Positions 1 to 6,745 of a DNA stretch of 26,556 nt are shown here, in pieces. A model generated the notes under the pieces. The model ran no database searches, was not told the origin of the DNA, and saw only the letters and a program-made list of their open reading frames with translations. The stretch's first letter is position 1. Every line of letters starts with the position of its first letter. Source of the stretch: an uncultured Bryobacterales bacterium. GTDB lineage: Bacteria; Acidobacteriota; Terriglobia; Bryobacterales; Bryobacteraceae. The stretch spans positions 1 through 26,556 of the forward strand of contig CALGAR010000126.1 of the NCBI GenBank assembly GCA_937959285.1. The letters run 5' to 3'. Position numbers and translations under genes: made by a program.

Positions 1-234
1 CCCGCCGCCGGAGCCTACCTCGCCGCCGAGCTCAACTTAGTCGCGGTCAGCAACTATGAGGCGTCCACGGATCACTTTCCGTTTGTCTTTGGGAGATCGG
101 CCGAAGAGCGGCCGGAGCAAGTCCTGCTTTGGGTACGCGGGCGAAGTGACCAACTGCGAGATCAACCGGGTCAACTCATGGCGAAGAGCGCAAACTGGCG
201 TCTCTACGACTTCAGCCTGGCTAGGCTGAGATGA
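1..234 (+). CDS. C-terminal fragment of an unidentified protein (5' end outside window)
   Basis: Frame 1 is open from the first base to a TGA at 232-234, giving 77 residues. They begin PAAGAYLAAELNLVAVSNYE and end YDFSLARLR. There is no start codon in view, so this is the 3' end of a gene that begins upstream. The piece is soluble-looking, with several Trp/Tyr/Phe and many Arg, and no membrane segment. I do not recognise the family. It converges on the glycosyltransferase gene and overlaps its 3' end by 14 bases, a compact tail-to-tail arrangement. Membership of the same polysaccharide locus is plausible but unproven. The codon pattern (G/C at third positions) supports real coding. Confidence 0.6.
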   Translation, partial: PAAGAYLAAELNLVAVSNYEASTDHFPFVFGRSAEERPEQVLLWVRGRSDQLRDQPGQLMAKSANWRLYDFSLARLR

Positions 235-1123
235 GAATACGGGTTAACATGAACATGCCGTGGAAGCTGAGCTTTCGACGCAAAGGATAGTGCGAGGAGA
301 AGATCTTAAATGCTTTGCGTCTCTCGCCAGCCTTTGAATAAGCGACAATCGAGATTGGGGCAAGCCTTTCCAAGGCAACCTGCTTGGCCCATTCAGCCTC
401 TTTCGGCACAGTTATATTTTCAATAACCTCAAACGTATCGCCAGGACGCAATACACTCGACACGGCTGTCGCTGTTTTACGATATTGAGCAGTGCAAACG
501 TCGACAAAAAAGAACGAGTTACCCAGCAGGGCGAGACGGATGCCGAAATCGAAGTCGACAAACTCCCCAACTTTCCCATCAGTCCGGTATAAGGTACGCT
601 GAGCAGCGCCAGTACGCACTAAATATCCATCGTTAGGAAACTGCTGCACCAGTGCTGACTCCAGGGCGCTCAAGCGGCTGCCGGCATATTCACTCGTCCG
701 ATAATAATACTCGTTCAACGCCTCAGTCTCTTCTACGAGTAAGGCGCCTTCATTAGTTATCATCTGCTGCTTGCCGAACACGGCAACGATGTCGGTCGAA
801 TGTTCGAGTGGTTCCAACAGATGACGCAACGCGCCAGGAAGCAGAAGGTCGTCATCATGCAGCAGCAATACATAGGGAGTTCGAACAGCCGTTAGCAGAG
901 AGTTGACGTTTCCTGCTTGTCCCTTTGGAATTTTGTTCCATTGATATCGCATCGTAATCCCCGAGCCCTCGTACTCGGAAAGAGATGAGGGCTCAGGGCA
1001 ATCGGAATCGTCACCGACTAAAATCTCGAGTGGTCGACAGTCTTGCCGCAGCACAGACTCAATCGCCGCTCGGACAAGAGACGGCCGATTCCGGGTTGGT
1101 ATGCAAACGGAGACTAGGGCCAT
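221..1123 (-). CDS. Family 2 glycosyltransferase
   Basis: This 300-residue protein opens with VSVCIPTRNRPSLVRAAIES, the classic GT-A nucleotide-binding start of family 2 glycosyltransferases. An acidic GDDS follows at residues 37-40, and an HDDD at 89-92 fits the DXD metal/nucleotide-sugar motif. The family transfers a sugar from a nucleotide donor to a lipid-linked or polysaccharide acceptor on the cytoplasmic side. The acceptor and sugar cannot be read from the sequence. No membrane segment is obvious. The gene lies 18 bases downstream of the Ig/cytochrome gene on the same strand, so the two are probably cotranscribed. No good Shine-Dalgarno precedes the ATG. The nearby polyprenyl-phosphate sugar transferase supports a role in exopolysaccharide or surface glycan synthesis. 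Confidence 0.88.
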   Translation of the reverse strand: MALVSVCIPTRNRPSLVRAAIESVLRQDCRPLEILVGDDSDCPEPSSLSEYEGSGITMRYQWNKIPKGQAGNVNSLLTAVRTPYVLLLHDDDLLLPGALRHLLEPLEHSTDIVAVFGKQQMITNEGALLVEETEALNEYYYRTSEYAGSRLSALESALVQQFPNDGYLVRTGAAQRTLYRTDGKVGEFVDFDFGIRLALLGNSFFFVDVCTAQYRKTATAVSSVLRPGDTFEVIENITVPKEAEWAKQVALERLAPISIVAYSKAGERRKAFKIFSSHYPLRRKLSFHGMFMLTRILISA

Positions 1124-1141
1124 TGTAGAACGCGACCGGTT

Positions 1142-4036
1142 CTACCTGTAACAGTAAACGAGGCTATAATCCCCAACGAAGCACCTGGAAGTTTTTGTCA
1201 ACTCCCAGTTTGCCTTCGGCCAGACCTTAGCAGCCCAGGCTGTAACTTCGTCGAGAAGTTTCGAGTCTACACCAATGTACCTAAACTGCGGTAGCATGTA
1301 CCAGACTTTATCGCCGAAGCTGCCGTCGAAGTGGTTTACCGGGATATAGTCCGGACTTGTCCAGTACTTGTAAAACTGGCTTGGCTGGTACGTTTTTACC
1401 TTATCCAACCACGAGCGCAGGAGTCCTTCGTTAATTTTTACTCTCAGATCATGAGGTATCTCCCCCCACATCCATTGCCAGTTCGGGTGCACGAGCAAAC
1501 TAACATCGTTGATCTGCGGTGACCATCCTTTTCGGTCAGGCGCATCCGGCCCTAAACCATTCTCCGAAATCTGGTAGGCCTTTATCGCCCAAGTCAGATA
1601 CAGTGCGATTTGGGGCCGATAAGCATAGGCGCTTAGCTCTTTTATGAAGCCATACGCATAAGGCCAATCTATCGGAGAGGCCCCTTCCTGCTTCTTGTTT
1701 GAGTTATTCAGGATCAACTGAAGCTCGTACCACATCAACGCAGCGTAAATGTGCGACTGTACCTTACCGTTCAACAGACCAGGGGTTCCGCGAGGGATAT
1801 GAATCATGTTCGGCGATGTCATGAACGGCCATTGCCCCCACCAGGCCCGGGAATCCGCCTGCGGACCAAAGATATCCCTGGCCATACCTTCGAGTTCAAA
1901 CTCCTGGTTCACTTCCCATTCCTTGGTCATTGCCCAGAGAGCAGAAGAGTACACCTTGTCAACAAAGGCAGGGTCCCACGGAGTTCCACTGGGCGGCATC
2001 TTTGGAGAGACGAAGGTCCAATATTGAAAAGGCCACAAGCTGAGGAAATCCTTAGCGCTCTTATAGGCGACCGGGTCGCGCCAGCGCAGCTTCTCGCGGA
2101 GAATGTCGTAGTACTTCTTGAAGTCGCTATTGTCGAACTCCGAGCCCCAGGCGTCCATGGGGTGGATGCGCGGTAACCACCGGTTCCAGTCCGGCAGCTG
2201 CAACGCGATCGGCGTTTCACGGACGCTAAGATTCGAAAAGCGGCTGAAGACCTCGTCGGTTGGGCCGTTCGGCATGAGATAGTTCAGAGTGTCGGCGTCC
2301 CGCTCCAGGACATACTCAAGCCCGGCGCCCGCCGCCCATAGCGTCACATCTTTCGAGTCGAGGCCAGGCCCAGGCTGGTACGGCGGATTCCACGGCCTTC
2401 CCGGGTTGATGACGGCAAGCGACCGGATATACGAGGCGATCTGGTCCCCCTGCTGCTCGGTTAAACCGTGGAAGACCGCGCGGGTCTTTATTGCGTAATT
2501 AGAGTAATTAAAGTATTTCAGATCGCGGCCGTCCTGGGTGTGACAATCGGCACAATGGGCGCGGATCGCACCTCTGCCAGGAACAGTCAGGGGTGCTTCC
2601 TTCCACAACCGCCGGCCGGCTTCTATATCAGCCGAGGAGGCCAGAGGCGGCTTCCAGGTATTAGGATCGTCTTCTTCAAACAGGGACTCATCAATGGCTT
2701 TTGTGCCAGCGGGATCGACAATGTTAAATCGGAGCACCCGAAATCCGCTCGAAACCCCATCTGTTCCGTTGAACCGGAATGATATAGTATTCCCACCCCT
2801 CCTAAGAGTTCCAGGCGGAATCGGAACAAGGAGCTTCAAGGTATGAAAACCGCCGCCGATACCACCGTACTTGGAGGCCAAGCCTTCCAGCGCGGCTGTC
2901 TGTTCATTCAGCGAGATCCACGGCCCTTGATTCAGCTGAACGCTAGCTTTATCGGGATAGTCGAGCCCATGAATTGTCAGAGAAAGCTGATAGGAAAGTT
3001 GAGTATTGAAAGAATCGCGTAAGTAGAACGACGCTTTCTTCGTCGTACCGCTCGCGCCCATGACTTCGATGGGCCATATGATTTTGGCTAGAGAATTTAC
3101 AACGGAAACCTCTACAGACTGGGTGGATTGAGCGCCCCGGGTATCTGTCGCGACCACACTCAGCGAGTAGGCGCCATCCAACACTGTCGTGGTATCCCAT
3201 GCCAGAACATAAGGCGCTGCTAACAGCGCTGGACCTAAGAGCGCTCCATTTAATAGGAATTGTACCTTGGCCACGCCATCATTATCGCTGGCGGAAGCCC
3301 TTACCTCAACGGTTCCACTTAGATTCTGTTTTGGCGTTGGGCTTGTAATTTCAATCGACGGAGGGGCGTTTCCGCACTCCACCGGAAAATTAACAGCAGT
3401 GAGACCAGCGTTCGACGGCGTTGAGAGGCCGGACGCCATAACACGAGCAGCCTGGGCAGATTGCACTGCGCCCCCCGGGAAGAGAACGGGTTGATTTATC
3501 GTCCCGGCCGATCCTCTGTGGTCCGAAACCGTCCAGGTACCGGCTTTGACCGGTCCCACGTGTGTGGATGCGCCCTCAAACGCCCCGAGGTAGAGATCCG
3601 CCACGGTTCCGTCATCAACCGTCGAGATGGCGCGAACCGTTAACCTTATATAGTCCTTGCCCGTCTCAACCGCCGACCTTGAATAGTCAACCACCCATTG
3701 CCCGCACGGGGCCAGAACCGGAGAGCCGAAAGGCGCCGGACCGATATTGCTCGGCACGGTGCTGGCGCGCCTTGAAACGGTGTCATAGATGATCTGACAA
3801 GACCTTGTATCCCCCCGGGATCCGGCTGACGGGCGTTCCTTTACCATGAGGTACAGATTCCGCAACTCCGTCCTCTTATACTGCAGCTCGAATGTCTCGA
3901 TTCGGGCTGCCGATACGGCCGGATTGACTCGGAATTCCTGCCCAGCCGGAGCAGAGAGGACTGGGGTCGCGGCGAAACCGAAGAGGCAGAGCAATGAAGC
4001 TCCCTTGAAAAGATGCCCTTTCGAATGCACGAGCAT
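1142..4036 (-). CDS. Large secreted protein with Ig-like domain and cytochrome c-type haem motif
   Basis: A protein of 964 residues. The frame is open to an ATG at 4084, but the ATG at 4036 has GGGAGG nine bases upstream and is immediately followed by a signal peptide (MLVHSKGHLFKGASLLCLFG, cleavage near VLSA). I therefore chose 4036. An N-terminal region of about 200 residues is unassigned. A bacterial Ig-like domain follows at about residues 225-315 (SIEITSPTPKQNLSG, then ASDNDGVAKVQFLLNG). After a second beta-rich stretch comes a haem-binding C495-A-D-C-H499, with Met588 in YLMPNG as a possible distal ligand. The last 350 residues are very rich in Trp and Tyr and match nothing I recognise. 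It probably acts in the periplasm or outside the cell. The downstream glycosyltransferase suggests a link to surface polysaccharide. Redox function is inferred from one motif only. Confidence 0.85.
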   Translation of the reverse strand: MLVHSKGHLFKGASLLCLFGFAATPVLSAPAGQEFRVNPAVSAARIETFELQYKRTELRNLYLMVKERPSAGSRGDTRSCQIIYDTVSRRASTVPSNIGPAPFGSPVLAPCGQWVVDYSRSAVETGKDYIRLTVRAISTVDDGTVADLYLGAFEGASTHVGPVKAGTWTVSDHRGSAGTINQPVLFPGGAVQSAQAARVMASGLSTPSNAGLTAVNFPVECGNAPPSIEITSPTPKQNLSGTVEVRASASDNDGVAKVQFLLNGALLGPALLAAPYVLAWDTTTVLDGAYSLSVVATDTRGAQSTQSVEVSVVNSLAKIIWPIEVMGASGTTKKASFYLRDSFNTQLSYQLSLTIHGLDYPDKASVQLNQGPWISLNEQTAALEGLASKYGGIGGGFHTLKLLVPIPPGTLRRGGNTISFRFNGTDGVSSGFRVLRFNIVDPAGTKAIDESLFEEDDPNTWKPPLASSADIEAGRRLWKEAPLTVPGRGAIRAHCADCHTQDGRDLKYFNYSNYAIKTRAVFHGLTEQQGDQIASYIRSLAVINPGRPWNPPYQPGPGLDSKDVTLWAAGAGLEYVLERDADTLNYLMPNGPTDEVFSRFSNLSVRETPIALQLPDWNRWLPRIHPMDAWGSEFDNSDFKKYYDILREKLRWRDPVAYKSAKDFLSLWPFQYWTFVSPKMPPSGTPWDPAFVDKVYSSALWAMTKEWEVNQEFELEGMARDIFGPQADSRAWWGQWPFMTSPNMIHIPRGTPGLLNGKVQSHIYAALMWYELQLILNNSNKKQEGASPIDWPYAYGFIKELSAYAYRPQIALYLTWAIKAYQISENGLGPDAPDRKGWSPQINDVSLLVHPNWQWMWGEIPHDLRVKINEGLLRSWLDKVKTYQPSQFYKYWTSPDYIPVNHFDGSFGDKVWYMLPQFRYIGVDSKLLDEVTAWAAKVWPKANWELTKTSRCFVGDYSLVYCYR

Positions 4037-4045
4037 GAAAAAGAA

Positions 4046-4051
4046 CCTCCC
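4046..4051 (-). promoter_or_regulatory. Ribosome binding site deciding the start of the Ig/cytochrome gene
   Basis: Reading the minus strand, GGGAGG lies nine bases before the ATG at 4036. The upstream in-frame ATG at 4084 has no comparable site. This favours the shorter protein, whose N-terminus is a proper signal peptide. Confidence 0.7.
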
Positions 4052-4268
4052 GTGAGCAGATGGTCCGCTTATGCTTCTCCTCATCGGAAGGCATGTGTCC
4101 GAACCCCGCAGGAGCTATCCCGTAAACGGAACTTGCATTTGCCCTGAGCCCTGTTTAGGCTGCAAAGATAGGTCGTGTACCCCTTCTTGAGGCCCCGATC
4201 GGCGCCACCCAAACCCCGGATACCGAAAGTACTAGGAGTTTCATCCTGACCTCTGTAAGCTAAACTAC

Positions 4269-4298
4269 TTGCTCACGGCCTCAGGCTCCCCCTATACT
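4269..4298 (+). promoter_or_regulatory. Candidate sigma-70 promoter of the PEP-CTERM gene
   Basis: TTGCTC at 4269-4274 and TATACT at 4293-4298 are separated by 18 bases. This would place a transcript start near 4305 and a leader of about 45 bases before the ATG at 4350. The match is by eye only. Confidence 0.45.
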
Positions 4299-4349
4299 TT
4301 TCGAGTACGCTTGTACCACTAGTTGAACACTCGGAGGTCAATTTTTAGA

Positions 4350-5036
4350 ATGCGTTCGTTAGTTGGTTCACTCACACTAGGTCTCCTGCTATCCGTCGGG
4401 GCTCTAGCTAATCCTGTTTCACTGTCGTTCTCGAACGAACCGGGGGCCAGTGTCACTTTTACTCCCGGTTCCACGGTCACTTTTGAATTTGCTCAGCCAG
4501 ACCCAACCGGGTACGACTTCGTAATCACCGGGGGGACAGGTTTCCCCGATCCCGTGTTGCCCCTAAAGGGTTTCATCGACGGTACCTTCAGCTTCCTGGC
4601 ATCGGACATCACAACGTCGGGTGGTGTGCAAAACGCACCCGTTACGTCTGTCGGAGGCCTGCTCCGGATCGATGATGGGACCGGACAATTCTTCACTGCA
4701 GTGCTCGACATCGTGTCCATCTCCACATTCCAGACCGGCACTGTTTTGAACGGCAGCGCGGTTGTGAACCTGTCCAACTTCAGCTATGCAGGGACAGACG
4801 CCAACCTGCTGTATCTAACGAACTTCCCGGCCGGCATCCTGACCGCTTCGCTGACGTTCCTTCCCTCGCAGACGCTGACTACGATTGCGAACGCCACCGA
4901 CCCGCTCAGCACGTTGTCCTACTCCGGGACCCTGAGCGCCGTTCCCGAGCCGACGTTCTATGGCCTGCTGTCGGCGGGCGTAGCTGGGCTAATTTTCTTC
5001 GCTCGTCGGCGTAAGGTGGAAGCCGCCAACAACTAG
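4350..5036 (+). CDS. PEP-CTERM sorting-domain protein
   Basis: A secreted protein of 228 residues with a signal peptide (MRSLVGSLTLGLLLSVGALA). The body is low in charge and rich in Ser, Thr and Gly, and the C-terminus is the tripartite PEP-CTERM sorting signal. In this signal VPEP at 198-201 is followed by a hydrophobic helix (205-218) and RRRK at 219-222. In exosortase systems such proteins are cut and processed at the membrane and are usually linked to exopolysaccharide or biofilm matrix. The frame extends back to a TTG at 4323. The ATG at 4350 is preferred because GGAGG lies 12 bases upstream, a somewhat long spacing, and the signal peptide begins there. The body shows no recognisable domain. 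A hairpin follows the stop. No exosortase is present in the window. Confidence 0.88.
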   Translation: MRSLVGSLTLGLLLSVGALANPVSLSFSNEPGASVTFTPGSTVTFEFAQPDPTGYDFVITGGTGFPDPVLPLKGFIDGTFSFLASDITTSGGVQNAPVTSVGGLLRIDDGTGQFFTAVLDIVSISTFQTGTVLNGSAVVNLSNFSYAGTDANLLYLTNFPAGILTASLTFLPSQTLTTIANATDPLSTLSYSGTLSAVPEPTFYGLLSAGVAGLIFFARRRKVEAANN

Positions 5037-5062
5037 GAAATTATTAGAAATCAGGTCAGAAA

Positions 5063-5095
5063 TTCGGGTAGCGCCTCGTTGAGGCTCTACCCGAA
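5063..5095 (+). terminator. Candidate hairpin terminator of the PEP-CTERM gene
   Basis: TTCGGGTAG at 5063-5071 pairs perfectly with CTACCCGAA at 5087-5095. A C/T mismatch then precedes an inner GCCTC/GAGGC stem and a GTT loop. It begins 26 bases after the stop codon. The following sequence (ACTTCTATTAG) is only moderately T-rich, so it may be Rho-independent, or simply a 3'-end stabilising hairpin. Confidence 0.55.
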
Positions 5096-5138
5096 ACTTC
5101 TATTAGGGCTCTCCCTTCTTAACGATACGATCGGGACT

Positions 5139-5166
5139 TTGCAGCTAGTACTGTCCCGCGTAGTAT
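5139..5166 (+). promoter_or_regulatory. Weak candidate promoter of the WecA-like/TPR/YdcF operon
   Basis: TTGCAG at 5139-5144 and TAGTAT at 5161-5166 are 16 bases apart, each matching the sigma-70 consensus at four of six positions. This is the best candidate I see upstream of the operon, about 100 bases before its first ATG, but it is weak. Confidence 0.25.
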
Positions 5167-5269
5167 TAGACCCAATTTCCCTTTCCTCATACGTTCCGCC
5201 GTGTGAACCTGAAAGCAAGAGACGCAAGTTGCCTAGCCCGAACAAAACCTGGGGCTTGCGGGAGTCGTA

Positions 5270-6745
5270 ATGTATATCGTTTTCGCTATAGGTTTGGCCT
5301 CATTTCTTATCTCGCTGATTCTTACCCCCATTGTTCGCGACGCGTTCTTGCGGAGGAACATCGTTGATCGCCCCGATCACTTTCGCAAAGTGCACAAGCG
5401 GGCGATCCCGCGCGTGGGAGGCATCGCAATCGCTGTCGCCTACTCCGCATCTTTCTTGATCGTGCCGCTCATCCCGCTGTCATGGGACGTCTTCCAGGAC
5501 TCGCTCTCCAGGGTCGCGCTGCTATGCATGGCGGCCGGCCTTGTGTTCTTTACGGGTCTGCTCGACGATCTGATCGGCCTGAAGCCCTGGCAGAAGCTGC
5601 TCGAACAGCTCATTGCTGCGGGCATGGCGTTCTGCGCTGGCGTTCAGATCCACCTCTTTCCCGGGGAAGCGATCGATGCGTACCTGAGCCTGCCGATTTC
5701 CATCATCTGGATTATTGGGACAACCAATGCATTCAACCTAATCGACGGCCTGGATGGATTGGCGGCAGGCGTCGGCTTCTTTGCGACGGTCACTGTCCTG
5801 GTGGCAGCGTTGATCAGCAATAACTCGGAGCTCGCCCTGGTGACCGTTCCCTTAGCCGGTGCCCTCCTCGGCTTCCTCCGGTACAATTTCAACCCCGCGT
5901 CCGTGTTTTTGGGCGATTGCGGGAGTCTGCTAATCGGTTTTCTGCTGGGCTGTTACGGTGTGCTCTGGAGCCATAAGTCGGCGACCCTGCTCGGCATGAC
6001 CGCGCCGCTCATGGCGATCGCCATCCCGCTGCTGGACGTACTGCTGTCAATCACCCGCCGGTTTCTGCGCGGCCAGCCCATCTTTGGGGCAGACCGGGGC
6101 CACATCCACCACCGCCTGCTCGATCGCGGGCTCAATCCCAGGTCCGCGGCACTGTTGATCTACGGCGCTTCAGGGCTCGCTGCGGCATTCTCTCTCGTGC
6201 AGAATGTCGCGTACCACCAGTTCGGCGGATTGATTGTCGTTCTCTTTTGCGCAGCCGCCTGGATCGGAATCCAGCACCTTGGTTATGTCGAATTTGCCAT
6301 GGCGAGGCAGATGTTCATGAAGGGAAACTTCCGGCGAATTATCGATGCCCATACGCGCCTGCAAGGACTGGAAGCCGGGCTCGCCCAGGCGACGACTTAC
6401 GAGGAACTATGGTCGCAGCTCCGCCAGGGGGCGCAAACGTTTGGCTTCCAGGGCGTCCGCCTGAAGCTGCACAACGGAGTATGGGAGGATGTGGACGAGT
6501 CGGCCGGCCCTCTATGGCAGGTCCGGGTGCCTTTGCCCAACTCCCAGTACGCAAATTTTTACTGCGCATATGGCAATTTCACGCAGCCGATGATCGTGGG
6601 CGAGTTCGTTCAGGTGATCGAGACCGTCCTGCGGAATTCGGCTCTGCTGTACGAGAACAACAACGAATCAAGCGTATTAACGAAAAAAGAAAACATCGGA
6701 GAAGAGGGCGCCTCCCTCGGTCCGTCCACCTGTCCAACCGTATGA
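5270..6745 (+). CDS. WecA/MraY-type polyprenyl-phosphate sugar-1-phosphate transferase with C-terminal extension
   Basis: A polytopic inner-membrane protein of 491 residues. It should join a sugar-1-phosphate from a UDP-sugar to undecaprenyl phosphate, the first step of many O-antigen, teichoic acid and exopolysaccharide pathways. The family motifs are clear: VDRPDHFRKVHKRAIPRVGG at 32-51, GLLDD at 96-100, NAFNLIDGLDGLAAG at 153-167, NFNPASVFLGDCGSLL at 206-221 and GADRGHIHHRLLDRGL at 273-288. The GHIHHRL form is that of the WecA/TagO branch, not peptidoglycan MraY. GGGAG sits five bases before the ATG. Family members are usually about 350 residues; this one has roughly 140 extra soluble residues after the last helix. 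Its stop overlaps the next start (ATGA), so translation is coupled to the TPR lipoprotein. Confidence 0.92.
   Translation: MYIVFAIGLASFLISLILTPIVRDAFLRRNIVDRPDHFRKVHKRAIPRVGGIAIAVAYSASFLIVPLIPLSWDVFQDSLSRVALLCMAAGLVFFTGLLDDLIGLKPWQKLLEQLIAAGMAFCAGVQIHLFPGEAIDAYLSLPISIIWIIGTTNAFNLIDGLDGLAAGVGFFATVTVLVAALISNNSELALVTVPLAGALLGFLRYNFNPASVFLGDCGSLLIGFLLGCYGVLWSHKSATLLGMTAPLMAIAIPLLDVLLSITRRFLRGQPIFGADRGHIHHRLLDRGLNPRSAALLIYGASGLAAAFSLVQNVAYHQFGGLIVVLFCAAAWIGIQHLGYVEFAMARQMFMKGNFRRIIDAHTRLQGLEAGLAQATTYEELWSQLRQGAQTFGFQGVRLKLHNGVWEDVDESAGPLWQVRVPLPNSQYANFYCAYGNFTQPMIVGEFVQVIETVLRNSALLYENNNESSVLTKKENIGEEGASLGPSTCPTV

Larger units (their letters stand above)
4037..4349. other. Divergent intergenic region between the Ig/cytochrome operon and the PEP-CTERM gene
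   Basis: About 310 bases without a convincing gene separate two divergent transcription units. It holds the candidate plus-strand promoter listed separately and both ribosome binding sites. A small dyad, AGGAGTTTCATCCT, sits near 4235-4248. I looked for a sigma-54 (-24/-12) element, which some exosortase-associated genes use, and found none that is convincing on either strand. Confidence 0.6.
5037..5269. other. Intergenic region before the glycan-lipid operon
   Basis: This stretch of 233 bases contains the candidate terminator of the PEP-CTERM gene and a weak promoter candidate. A 63-codon frame (about 5079-5270, TTG start) crosses the hairpin, has no ribosome binding site and has no recognisable product, so it is not called. 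Confidence 0.5.

Noticed and set aside
5079..5270. 63-codon frame between the PEP-CTERM and WecA-like genes
   Set aside because: It starts with TTG inside a hairpin, has no ribosome binding site and no similarity that I can recognise.
6247..6741. N-terminal extension of the TPR lipoprotein frame upstream of 6742
   Set aside because: It lies in another frame over the conserved WecA-like gene and has Arg/Pro-rich, shadow-like composition. The ATG at 6742 gives a lipoprotein signal and an ATGA overlap.
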